Shown: positions 48,677 through 56,675 of the stretch, in pieces
How positions within the stretch are numbered: position 1 is the stretch's first letter
Layout: every line of letters begins with the position of its first letter
Assembly (NCBI RefSeq): GCF_007556775.1
Contig: NZ_CP041742.1
Span: forward strand, 1,564,001 to 1,628,000
Source: Lysobacter lycopersici
GTDB taxonomy: Bacteria > Pseudomonadota > Gammaproteobacteria > Xanthomonadales > Xanthomonadaceae
Direction of reading: 5' to 3'
Length of the DNA: 64,000 bases
Notes under the pieces: generated by a model
Database searches by the model: none
The model's input: only the letters and a program-made list of their open reading frames with translations
Told to the model about the DNA's origin: nothing
Translations under genes and position numbers: made by a program

Positions 48677-49445
48677 CCTCCGCACCTGCATCGTCGCCGA
48701 GGACGAAACCATCCTGCGCCACGCGCTGGTCGCCGAACTCCGGCGTGCATGGCCGGCGCTGCAGGTTGTCGCCGAGTGCGAGGACGGCGCCAGCGCGGTG
48801 GAAGCGCTGGCCGAACACCAGCCCGACGTCGCCTTCCTCGACATCCGCATGCCCGGCCTCAGCGGCCTCGAAGTCGCCGCGCTCGCCGCCGAAGCGAGCC
48901 CGCGCACGCGCATCGTGTTCGTCACCGCCTACGACCAGTACGCGATCGATGCCTTCGAACGCGGCGCGATCGACTACCTGCTCAAGCCGGTGAAGCCGGA
49001 ACGGCTGGACGCGACCGTTGCGCGATTGCAGGCGCAGGAATCGTCGAACAACGACGCCGCGTCGCTTGCCGCGTTGCTCGACAAGCTCGGCGCGCTGCCG
49101 AAGCCCGCCGGCGCGGTGGAACCGCTGACCTGGCTCACCGCCAGCGCGGGCCGCGAAACGAAATTGATCCTGGTCGACGACGTCGCCTATTTCCAGGCCG
49201 ACAACAAATACACCACCGTGGTCACCGCCGATGGCGAGGCGCTGTTGCGCACCTCCCTGCGCGAGCTGTTGCCGCGCCTCGACGCCGCGAACTTCAAGCA
49301 GATCCATCGTTCCACCATCGTCAACCTGAAGGCCGTCGCCGGCATCGTCCGCGACGAGAACGGCCGCGGCACCGTGCGCCTGAAACAGCGCCCGGAAACG
49401 CTCACGGTCAGCGTGCCGTTCATGGCCCTGTTCAAGAACATGTGA
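48669..49445 (+). CDS. LytTR-family response regulator
   Basis: A 258-aa regulator. The receiver domain (about 1-120) has the acidic E11/D12/E13 cluster, phosphoacceptor D58 (AFLDIRMPG) and LKPVKPE. The C-terminal LytTR DNA-binding domain (about 155-258) carries ILVDDVAYFQADNKYTTVV and FKQIHRSTIVNLKAVAGI. It is the partner of the kinase above, translated in overlap. Two small exported cysteine-rich genes follow directly and could be among its targets. Confidence 0.95.
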   Translation: MADLRTCIVAEDETILRHALVAELRRAWPALQVVAECEDGASAVEALAEHQPDVAFLDIRMPGLSGLEVAALAAEASPRTRIVFVTAYDQYAIDAFERGAIDYLLKPVKPERLDATVARLQAQESSNNDAASLAALLDKLGALPKPAGAVEPLTWLTASAGRETKLILVDDVAYFQADNKYTTVVTADGEALLRTSLRELLPRLDAANFKQIHRSTIVNLKAVAGIVRDENGRGTVRLKQRPETLTVSVPFMALFKNM

Positions 49446-49461
49446 TCGCGAGGAAACGGAC

Positions 49462-49824
49462 ATGACCAAGCTCATCGCCCTGTTGCAGTTCCTGCTCGCC
49501 CTCGCCGGCTTTTCCTCCGGCGGCACCACCTGGACCAGCCAGGTCCACGATGGCGGGCACGTGCTCTCCAGCCGCGCGCACGCGCAGGACGGCGTGGCCC
49601 GCTTCGATTGCATCGACAGCAGCAGCGGCCGTTGCCACTACACGCTGTATCCGCAGCGTTGCGCCGGCGCGCCTTGCGACGCGCCGCCACTGCGCAGCTT
49701 CGACGTCGCCCGCGGCGACAGCAGGCAAATCGCCGGCCTGCCCGGCTTCCGCCTCTGCGTCGATGCCGACGGCGCGGCGCTCGGCCCGGACTGCAAGCCA
49801 CGCGCGGCCGTCGCGAAGCACTGA
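49462..49824 (+). CDS. exported cysteine-rich protein, first of two tandem paralogues
   Basis: A 120-aa protein with an N-terminal signal-like helix (LIALLQFLLALAGFSSG). The mature domain has six Cys (FDCID, GRCHYTLYPQRC, APCD, RLCVD, PDCK) arranged almost as in the next gene: VARFDC, CHYTLYP, PLRSFDVARG, QIAGLPGFRLCV. The common motif order proves duplication. Family not recognised; disulfide-bonded periplasmic or secreted proteins. It starts 16 bp after the LytTR regulator, with a good Shine-Dalgarno (GAGGAAACGG), hence probably the same operon. Confidence 0.8.
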   Translation: MTKLIALLQFLLALAGFSSGGTTWTSQVHDGGHVLSSRAHAQDGVARFDCIDSSSGRCHYTLYPQRCAGAPCDAPPLRSFDVARGDSRQIAGLPGFRLCVDADGAALGPDCKPRAAVAKH

Positions 49825-49889
49825 ATGCCGCGGGCAAGGCAAGCCCGGCATCGACCATTTCGCCCATGCGCCCGACAACGAGGTGCCAC

Positions 49890-50273
49890 ATGCGCAGGTC
49901 CATCGCAATCGCCAGGCGATCGTTATTGCTGGCGCTGGCGCTCTTGTCCGCCTGCGGCACCGGCGGCACCAGTTACAGCAACCGCATCGTCGACAACGGC
50001 CACGACGTGCTTTACGGCAAGGTGCACGCGGAGCACGGCGTCGCCCGTTTCGAATGCAGGGCCAGCGACAGCGGCGTTTGCCACTACACGCTGTATCCCG
50101 GCGCTTGCGTGGGCAAGCCAGACTGCGGGCTGGCGCCGCTGCGACGCTTCGCCGTCGTGCGGGGCCACGGCAGGGAAATCGCGGGCCTGCGCGACTTCCG
50201 CGTATGCGTCTCCATCGACGAGCGCCCGGTACGCGCGGATTGTGAACCCGTGGCACGGGTAGCGACGCGCTGA
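49890..50273 (+). CDS. exported cysteine-rich protein, second of two tandem paralogues (lipoprotein)
   Basis: About 127 aa with a lipobox (LALLSAC), unlike its paralogue. The mature part repeats the same pattern: VARFEC, CHYTLYPGAC, PLRRFAVVRG, EIAGLRDFRVCV, ADCEP. Six non-lipidated Cys are in matching positions, suggesting three disulfides. AGGTG precedes ATG 49890. One copy is secreted or periplasmic and the other lipid-anchored, so the pair may act in different envelope compartments. Confidence 0.8.
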   Translation: MRRSIAIARRSLLLALALLSACGTGGTSYSNRIVDNGHDVLYGKVHAEHGVARFECRASDSGVCHYTLYPGACVGKPDCGLAPLRRFAVVRGHGREIAGLRDFRVCVSIDERPVRADCEPVARVATR

Positions 50274-50308
50274 CCGCGGCCCGACGCCATGCGTCGTAAC
50301 ATCGGCGC

Positions 50309-50905
50309 ATGAACTACCTCGCCCACGCGTGGCTGGCGCGGCATTCGGACGAGGCCATCCTCGGCGCCCTGCTCGGCGACTTCGTGTTCGGCCAGTCCGC
50401 GCTTCTGGACTGGCCAACGCCGGTACGCGTCGAAATCGCCTGCCACCGCCACGTCGACCGCTACACCGACGCGCATCCCGATGTGATCGCGGCGCGCGCG
50501 CTGTTCCCCGACGGGCTGCGCCGCTATGCGGGGATCCTGCTCGACGTGCATTTCGACCACCTGCTCGCGCGCGATTGGCCACGCTGGGACGGTGGCTCGC
50601 TCGACGCCTTCACCGCGCGCGTCTACCGCGTGTTGCGCGAACATCGCGAACAACTTCCACCGCGGCTGCATGCAATCGCACCGCAAATGGAAACGCGCGA
50701 CTGGCTCGGTTACTACCGCCAGCGCGCGAGCGTGGATGGCGCGGTACGCGGCATCGCCACGCGGCTGTCCCGGCATGGCGAGCGCCTGGTCGAATGCCTG
50801 CCGGTGCTGCGCGCGAACGAGGCCGCGGTCGAAGAAGCGTTCGAACGCTTCTTCCCCGAGCTCATCGCCGCGGCGCCGCGGCTTCGCGCGGAGGTTCCTG
50901 GCTGA
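50309..50905 (+). CDS. acpH: acyl carrier protein phosphodiesterase
   Basis: A 198-aa HD-like phosphohydrolase (DUF479/AcpH) that removes the phosphopantetheine arm from ACP. The N-terminus MNYLAHAWLARHSDEAILGA, LLGDFVFG, HRHVDRYTDAHP and LLDVHFDHLLARDW hold the metal-binding His and Asp residues. Length is normal. Its last 44 bp overlap the end of the convergent GGDEF gene. Confidence 0.93.
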   Translation: MNYLAHAWLARHSDEAILGALLGDFVFGQSALLDWPTPVRVEIACHRHVDRYTDAHPDVIAARALFPDGLRRYAGILLDVHFDHLLARDWPRWDGGSLDAFTARVYRVLREHREQLPPRLHAIAPQMETRDWLGYYRQRASVDGAVRGIATRLSRHGERLVECLPVLRANEAAVEEAFERFFPELIAAAPRLRAEVPG

Positions 50906-52028
50906 GGCCGGCGGCGGATGCGGCCACGCCTTCGTCCGCCGCGCGCACCTGGTTGCGCCCGCCCTGCTTCGCCGCATACATCGCGCGATCCGCGGTCGCG
51001 ACCAGCCATTCCGGCGGCACGTTCGCCTGCGGGACGCATGCGGACACGCCGATGCTCACGGTGACGTGCGGCGCCACCGGCGAAGCGGGATGCGGCATCG
51101 CCGCGTCCGCCACCGCCAGCCGCAGCGATTCGGCGATGGCGCAGGCACGCGCCAGTTCGCAGCCCGGCAGCAGCAGCACCAGTTCCTCGCCGCCGAAGCG
51201 CGCCACCAGGTCGCCGTCGCCGGCGAAGCGCCCGCACAGGTGCGCCAGTTCGCGCAGGCATTCGTCGCCGCGGAGGTGGCCGAGCGCGTCGTTGAGCGGC
51301 TTGAATGCATCGGCATCGACGATCAGCAGCGCCAGCGGGCGGCGTTCGCGCGCGAGCCGCGCCCAATCCGCCTCGAGTTGCCGGTCGAAGCGGCGGCGAT
51401 TGGCGATGCCGGTCAGGCCGTCGCTCATCGACAGGCGTTCGAGCTTGTGGTTGGCCTCGGTGAGTTCGTCGGCAATGCGCGCGAAGTGGATCGCGCCGGC
51501 GACCACGTCGGCGACCGCGTCGAACACCGCGCAGGCCTCGGCATCGAGGAACTCCGGGCGCGTGCATTCGATGTTGAGCACGCCGTGCAGGCGCTGGCGA
51601 TGCCGGATCGGCACCAGGTATTCGGATCGCACTTCCGGATGGCCGGCGATGTAGTCCGGGTCGTCGTCGACGTCGAGGATCAATTGCGGCGTGCCGAGCC
51701 GCGCGCAGCGACCGGAAGCGCCGCGCGTCACCGGCCAGCCGGTCGCGATCGGCTGCGGATCGAGCATCAGTTCGCCGGCCCACACTTCGCGCACGAAATG
51801 GGTCGCCGGTTCGTCGAGCAGGATGATGCTGGCGATCGGCACCGGCAGTTCCACGACCAGGCAATTGCAGATGCCCTGCAACAGGGATTCGAGGTCGTCG
51901 CCCTGCAAGGCCTCGCGCGCGATCCGCACCAGGATCCGGGTCAGGGTCGCCCGCCGTGCGGGCGCGTCCTGCACGTCCCAGGGCAGGCCGGGCGCTTCGG
52001 TGGCCGGGTTGTCGGCTTCGTTGGACAT
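50862..52028 (-). CDS. GAF-GGDEF diguanylate cyclase
   Basis: A 388-aa cytoplasmic protein without membrane helices. N-terminal GAF domain (about 45-190), then a GGDEF domain (about 205-370) with SDGLTGIANRRRFD, LIVDADAFKPLND, the active-site RFGGEELVLLLPG and ADRAMYAAKQGGRN. The catalytic GGEEL is intact, so cyclic-di-GMP synthesis is likely; no RxxD inhibitory site is visible upstream. The signal bound by GAF is unknown. C-terminal end antisense to acpH. Confidence 0.93.
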   Translation of the reverse strand: MSNEADNPATEAPGLPWDVQDAPARRATLTRILVRIAREALQGDDLESLLQGICNCLVVELPVPIASIILLDEPATHFVREVWAGELMLDPQPIATGWPVTRGASGRCARLGTPQLILDVDDDPDYIAGHPEVRSEYLVPIRHRQRLHGVLNIECTRPEFLDAEACAVFDAVADVVAGAIHFARIADELTEANHKLERLSMSDGLTGIANRRRFDRQLEADWARLARERRPLALLIVDADAFKPLNDALGHLRGDECLRELAHLCGRFAGDGDLVARFGGEELVLLLPGCELARACAIAESLRLAVADAAMPHPASPVAPHVTVSIGVSACVPQANVPPEWLVATADRAMYAAKQGGRNQVRAADEGVAASAAGLSQEPPREAAAPRR

Positions 52029-52091
52029 GGGGATCCCCGGGCGCAGTTTACGCCCCTGCCCCGCATCCGGCGGGCCTCGGCCCGCCTGCCC

Positions 52092-53861
52092 TCAGCGCAG
52101 TTCCTGCGAGAGGTCGAAACGCTCGATCCGGCGACCGAGCAGGCGCACCGCGCAGGCCAGCTCGAATGCGAACACCGCGCAGGCGCCGACCGCCGCCGCC
52201 GGCATCGCGACGAGCGTTCCACCGATCCAGTTGCCCAGCAGGAAACCGATTCCGCCCAGCACCGCGGCCGGCAGCGCGGCCAGCAGCACGGCCAGCAGGT
52301 AGCCGAGCATGAACACCATGCGCTGGCCCATCACCTCGACGCCGCGCCCGCCCGAGCCCGGCGCGACGATCCACGCGGGGAAATACAGCATGCCCGCGAA
52401 CGGCACGCACAACATCAAGCCGAACAGCGGCGGCGCGACCAGCGCCAGCGCGAGCGCGCCTGCGACCAGTTGCGCGGTCGACAACGCCACGTGCCCGGCG
52501 CCGATCGCCATCGCGGCGAACAGCAGCAGCCACCAGAATGCGAAGCACATCACCGCCGCCGGCGTCGCCAGTTCGCCGAGCGCGAGCTGCCATCCGCGCA
52601 ACGGCAGCGCCTTCAACACGTCCATGCGCTCGAACGTGCGGCGCAAGCCGTGCTGCATCATCATCGGGCCGAGGAAGATCAGCCACGCGCCCACCACGGG
52701 AACGCCGAGGTCGATGCGCGCCAGCACGCCCCTGCGCGCCGGATCGGCCGCAACCCACAGGCACAATGCGACCGCGGCCGCACAGGCGACGAGCCACACG
52801 CGCAAGCGGTACAGCGGGCCCATCGCGACCAAGCCCTTCCACAGGAACGCGATCCACGATTCGCCGCGCCCGGCGAGGCGGAACGGTTCGCCGCGCGGCT
52901 TCACCGGCATGCGCTGGCCGAAGCGGCCTTCGCGCATTGCCGCGGTGCGCTCCGCGCGCTTGCGCGCGTGCGCGATCGAAGCCTCTTCGAACGACACCTG
53001 CGCGCGCACCGCCCAGATGTAATGCAGCAACAACATCGCCAACGCGGCCGGCAAGGCATGCAGGAAACCCGCGGTATCGGTGGCGAACATCGGCGCCACC
53101 ACCCAGCGGAACGGCACCAACAGCCACGACAGCGGCGCGCTGCCGGCGATGCCCTCGAACCATTGCCGCAACTGGCCGATGTCCTTCGCCTGCGCGGGCG
53201 TGGGCCAATGCACCGCATCGCGCATCGACCACCAGCAGGCGACCGCGATCGCCAGCACCACGCAGGCCGCCAACGCGCGGCGCAGCCACGACGGCAGGCC
53301 AAGGCCGAGCAGGCGTTCGCGCGTGAACGGCGCGGCGATGCCGTGCAGCTTCAGCGTCGACATCAGCAGCCAGAAACCGGTGACGTATTGCAGCGGGTGC
53401 CCGCTGAAACCGCCGCCGCGGCGCAGCAGCAGGCCGATCAGGAACGCGGAGAAGAAGATCGCCAGCTGCGAGCGCAGCAGGCTGAAATGGATCAGCGACG
53501 TGCGCGTCAGCGGCGCCGGGAACAGGAAATCGACCTCGGCCTCGGTGAAGCCCAGACGCGCCTGGTCGTTGCCGAAGATCCAGTCGGCGCAGACGTACAG
53601 CAGCAGGCCCAGCGCGACCAGCGAGGCGATGGTGCCCGCCACTTCCGGCGTCATCGCGAATCCTTGCGTCGCGACGTGGCCGTTGCGGAAGGCGCGATGG
53701 AACAGGAAGAAATACAGGTAGGCGCCGCCGACCACCGCGCCGATCAAATACTTCGGTTGGCGCAGGCGCAACAGCCGCTGGCGCACGTTGTTGTAGAGCA
53801 AGTTCGCCTGCAGGTAGGCGAAGGCGCCGATCACCGTTCCGAAGCGGCTCCCCGTCGACAT
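52092..53861 (-). CDS. ABC exporter permease (putative ABC_export family)
   Basis: About 589 aa with 12 or more hydrophobic helices. GFTEAEVDFLFPAPLTRTSL near residue 95 is the conserved stretch of the putative ABC exporter (PF16962-like) family, and RTFERMDVLKALPLRGWQLALGE is a second one. ATG 53861 shares one base with the ATPase stop (TGATG), so ATPase and permease are coupled. The substrate is unknown. Confidence 0.88.
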   Translation of the reverse strand: MSTGSRFGTVIGAFAYLQANLLYNNVRQRLLRLRQPKYLIGAVVGGAYLYFFLFHRAFRNGHVATQGFAMTPEVAGTIASLVALGLLLYVCADWIFGNDQARLGFTEAEVDFLFPAPLTRTSLIHFSLLRSQLAIFFSAFLIGLLLRRGGGFSGHPLQYVTGFWLLMSTLKLHGIAAPFTRERLLGLGLPSWLRRALAACVVLAIAVACWWSMRDAVHWPTPAQAKDIGQLRQWFEGIAGSAPLSWLLVPFRWVVAPMFATDTAGFLHALPAALAMLLLHYIWAVRAQVSFEEASIAHARKRAERTAAMREGRFGQRMPVKPRGEPFRLAGRGESWIAFLWKGLVAMGPLYRLRVWLVACAAAVALCLWVAADPARRGVLARIDLGVPVVGAWLIFLGPMMMQHGLRRTFERMDVLKALPLRGWQLALGELATPAAVMCFAFWWLLLFAAMAIGAGHVALSTAQLVAGALALALVAPPLFGLMLCVPFAGMLYFPAWIVAPGSGGRGVEVMGQRMVFMLGYLLAVLLAALPAAVLGGIGFLLGNWIGGTLVAMPAAAVGACAVFAFELACAVRLLGRRIERFDLSQELR

Positions 53862-54598
53862 CACGCCTTCGCCGACTCCGTTTCGCCGGTGGCGCGGAAG
53901 AACACGTCCTCCAGGCTGGCCGCACCATCGGCGGCATAGCGCGCGCGCACATCCGCGACCGTGCCATCGGCGAGCTTGCGCCCGTCCTTGAGGATCAGCA
54001 GGTGCGTGCAGACCTCCTGCACCAGGTCGAGCAGGTGCGAGCTGAGGATGATCGCCGCGCCCTCGCCGGCCAGCCGGCGCATGGTGTCCTTCATCCGGCG
54101 GATGCCGTAGGGATCGAGCCCGGTCAGCGGTTCGTCGAGGATCACCGCGCGCGGCGCGTGCAGCAGCCCGCAGGCGATGGCGAGCTTCTGCTTCATCCCG
54201 CGCGAGAGTTCGGCCGGCAACAACTTGCGCTTGTCGCCCATTTCCAGTTCGTCGAGCAGCGGCTGCGCACGCGCCTGCCAATCGGCGACGCCGTACAGCC
54301 GCGCGACGAAGTTCAAATGCTGTTCGACCGTGAGGTGGTCGAACAGCCGCGGTTCGTCGGGAATGAAGGCGAGCTGGCGCTTGGCCGCGACCGGATCGGC
54401 GGCGACGTCCACCCCGCCGATGCGCGCATGCCCCGTGGTCGCGGGAATGATCCCGGACAGGCAGCGCAGGGTCGTGGTCTTGCCGGCGCCGTTCGGCCCG
54501 ACCAGGCCCATCACTTCGCCCGGCCCGACCTTGAACGACAGGTCGTCGACCGCGGTGAAGTCGCCGTAGCGCTTGCTGAGGTGTTCGAGTTCGATCAT
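53861..54598 (-). CDS. ABC transporter ATP-binding protein
   Basis: A 245-aa NBD of the ABC-2 exporter class. Walker A is GPNGAGKTT, the signature is the ELSRGMKQKLAIA variant (SRGMKQ instead of SGGQxQ, usual in this class) and Walker B is AVILDEPLTGLDP, followed by LSSHLLDL. It pairs with the permease immediately downstream. A REP element and the GFA gene lie further upstream. Confidence 0.94.
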   Translation of the reverse strand: MIELEHLSKRYGDFTAVDDLSFKVGPGEVMGLVGPNGAGKTTTLRCLSGIIPATTGHARIGGVDVAADPVAAKRQLAFIPDEPRLFDHLTVEQHLNFVARLYGVADWQARAQPLLDELEMGDKRKLLPAELSRGMKQKLAIACGLLHAPRAVILDEPLTGLDPYGIRRMKDTMRRLAGEGAAIILSSHLLDLVQEVCTHLLILKDGRKLADGTVADVRARYAADGAASLEDVFFRATGETESAKA

Positions 54599-54675
54599 TG
54601 GCGGAGTCTAGCGGAGGGGTTCCCCGCTACGGCAAGGGACATTTGTCACCCGTTTTTTCCCCTCCCCTCGCTTTT

Positions 54676-54720
54676 CCCTCTCCCCTTGAGGGAGAGGGTG
54701 GCCGAAGGCCGGGAGAGGGG
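54676..54720. repeat. CCCTCTCCC-type palindromic repeat
   Basis: CCCTCTCCCCTTGAGGGAG followed by AGGGTGGCCGAAGGCCGGGAGAGGGG; the best-preserved member, with a 9-bp first stem and a GGCC hairpin. Same family as 4884, 21246, 33580 and 42843. Confidence 0.8.
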
Positions 54721-54729
54721 AAGCTTCGC

Positions 54730-55161
54730 CTAACTTCGCACTTCGATCCGCACCGGCGTCCACAGGCTGCGCCAGCGCTCACGCCGCACTTCCGGCGCCA
54801 GTTGTTGCGGCGAGACGGTTTGTTCCGGCGCGAACTCGCCGGCATTCGCGAGGCAACGCACGTTGACCGCGCCACGCATCCCTTCATCGGTGGCAAACAC
54901 CACCGCGAGCAGCATGCCGCAGTGGCGGCATAGCAGGAACTCCGCCGATTCCGATCCCTGCCGGTAACGCCCGAGCGCATCGGCGTCGGATGCGGTGACG
55001 ACCAGCTCGCCGTCCGGGTCGGAGACCCACGCCGCGGCATGCGCCTGGCAGAAGCTGCAGTCGCAGGCGCGGGGCGAGGATTCGGCCGGTTGCAGCGAAC
55101 CGTGCAGTGTCAGTTGCAGGCGCTGGCAGTGGCAGGAGCCGGTGAGGGGCTGCAATGCCAT
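54730..55161 (-). CDS. GFA-family (glutathione-dependent formaldehyde-activating-like) protein
   Basis: A 143-aa zinc-binding protein of the GFA fold. Cys motifs are SCHCQRL, ACDCSFCQAH and LCRHCGMLL, matching the family's two zinc sites. Formaldehyde activation is proven for few members, so the substrate is open. Its ATG directly follows the Fic stop with no spacing (TGAATG), suggesting coupled translation with the Fic gene. Confidence 0.9.
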   Translation of the reverse strand: MALQPLTGSCHCQRLQLTLHGSLQPAESSPRACDCSFCQAHAAAWVSDPDGELVVTASDADALGRYRQGSESAEFLLCRHCGMLLAVVFATDEGMRGAVNVRCLANAGEFAPEQTVSPQQLAPEVRRERWRSLWTPVRIEVRS

Positions 55162-56502
55162 TCAGCGCTTTCCGTTCAACCTGCTCGAAAGATCCGCAAC
55201 GGGCACGAAAACGAAGCCTTTCCCGCGTTTGTGCTGGGTCAAAAGGCCCATCGCTGCCAGCCCCATCAAATCCGATCGTGCGGTGGCGTAGGTCACCCTC
55301 TGCGCTGCCTGATGACGGCGAATCATGTATTCACCATCCGGATGACGGATCGCGTGCAGCAACAGCGCACGCTGGCGATGGTTGAGCTGCCCGCCGAAAC
55401 TGGAATCCGGACGCAGCAACGCCTCCGACTGTTTGCGTTCCTGGCCCTTGCGCGCCAGATACCCGCGGAAATCGTTCACCGCCTTTATCAGCACATCCAA
55501 CTGGTGGGAAACGAAATAGCTGGCGTCAGCACCGTCGCTTTCGGCGTACAGATACGAGCGCGCATATGCCTCCGGCGCTTTCTTCAGCACGCTGGAAATG
55601 GACACGTACTCGCTCAGCCAGTAACCGGAGCGCAGCATCGACCAATAGAACAGCGCGCGCGCGGTACGACCGTTGCCGTCGCAGAACGGATGGTCGTAGC
55701 CGATCATGAAATGCAAAAGGATCGCCTTCACGATCGGATGCAGGAAGGCATCTTCGTTCGCATCATTGGCGAAATCGCACAAGGCTTGCAGTCGTTCCGG
55801 CAATTCGCCCGCAGGTGGTGGCCTGTGCAGTATCCGCGACGGATCCGCCTTGTCGAACACTGCCACATCGTCCTCGACCGTCCTGAACCGACCGATGTCG
55901 CCGGGATCATCCATTGCTTCCCGCATCAACCGACGATGGATGTCGAGGATCATGCCGCGCGTCAGGGGTTTGTCACGCGCGCCCGCCAGCGACTGCATCG
56001 TCGCGTAGTTATTGAAAATCATCTGCTCGCTGCGATCCCGCGGCGCGCGCCCGGTAACCAGCATTTCCTTCGCGACACGACGTGTCGTGGACGCCCCTTC
56101 CAGTTGCGATGAGGTCATCGCCTCCTCGATCAACGAGCGTTCCAGATGCCTGCGTCGAATCGAGGCGTCATCGTCCTGATCGGCGCCCAGGATCAGGCCC
56201 GCTGCTTCGCGATCCAGAAAGTGCAGTTTCCGCAGCATGGTGTCAGTCAGCGACACGGTGAACGGGTGCCCTTCCTTGTCGAGCAGCGGCACGGCGCGGG
56301 CACGGCCCATTCGCGCCAGCTTGATTCCCGCCCACCACTGCAGTGAGGTCAGGTCGGGAGAGGGCGGCAGATGCCGCAAATGGTCCCAATGCTCGTAAAC
56401 ACCGGCCACTTCCGGGCCAATGCGCTGCCGGAGAAGCAGATTGGGGTCGACTTCTTTCCCCAGCAAATCAGCAAGTTGGGGGGCGGGAACGGGTAGCTTC
56501 AT
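55162..56502 (-). CDS. Fic-domain protein (probable AMPylator)
   Basis: A 446-aa cytoplasmic protein of the Fic/DOC superfamily. Catalytic motif HPFCDGNGRTAR with H271 matches HxFx(D/E)GNGRxxR, and an N-terminal inhibitory motif S131-xxx-E135-G136 (SSQLEG) precedes it, as in auto-inhibited class II Fic proteins. The N-terminal region (about 1-95) is the usual Fic_N domain; the last 70 residues look like a winged-helix (HRQRALLLHAIRHPDGEYMI, TYATARSDLMGLAAMGLL). The target is unknown. It is divergent from the HTH-HNH gene across an AT-rich region. Confidence 0.93.
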   Translation of the reverse strand: MKLPVPAPQLADLLGKEVDPNLLLRQRIGPEVAGVYEHWDHLRHLPPSPDLTSLQWWAGIKLARMGRARAVPLLDKEGHPFTVSLTDTMLRKLHFLDREAAGLILGADQDDDASIRRRHLERSLIEEAMTSSQLEGASTTRRVAKEMLVTGRAPRDRSEQMIFNNYATMQSLAGARDKPLTRGMILDIHRRLMREAMDDPGDIGRFRTVEDDVAVFDKADPSRILHRPPPAGELPERLQALCDFANDANEDAFLHPIVKAILLHFMIGYDHPFCDGNGRTARALFYWSMLRSGYWLSEYVSISSVLKKAPEAYARSYLYAESDGADASYFVSHQLDVLIKAVNDFRGYLARKGQERKQSEALLRPDSSFGGQLNHRQRALLLHAIRHPDGEYMIRRHQAAQRVTYATARSDLMGLAAMGLLTQHKRGKGFVFVPVADLSSRLNGKR

Positions 56503-56675
56503 CTCTACGTATTAAATCAAGATCAATTGATATCAAATTAATAGCAGTGCTAATAACAAGCTTGGGCGCCGAAGTCAAACCCTGCCACTGGAGCCGGAGC
56601 CAAGAGGGCGGCGATCTCGGAATTCGAGACGAAAAGGGACATACTGTCCGCATTTCGTCCCGCCGAGATTTGCCT
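56503..56675. promoter_or_regulatory. divergent AT-rich control region between fic and the HTH-HNH gene
   Basis: The left part (about 56510-56560) is notably AT-rich with the palindrome ATCAATTGAT (56522-56531), likely serving the fic promoter. The right part (56614-56669) is a nested inverted repeat: ATCTCGG/CCGAGAT outside, GACGAAA/TTTCGTC, then GGACA-TAC-TGTCC in the centre. It ends 6 bp before the ATG of the nuclease gene and could be an operator or a leader hairpin limiting translation. Confidence 0.6.

Noticed and set aside
50526-53939. Open frame of 1137 codons on the plus strand, antisense to the GGDEF and ABC permease genes
   Set aside because: Arg/Ala/His-rich translation without domain features, opposite to two genes with complete motifs; typical of stop-poor frames in GC-rich DNA.
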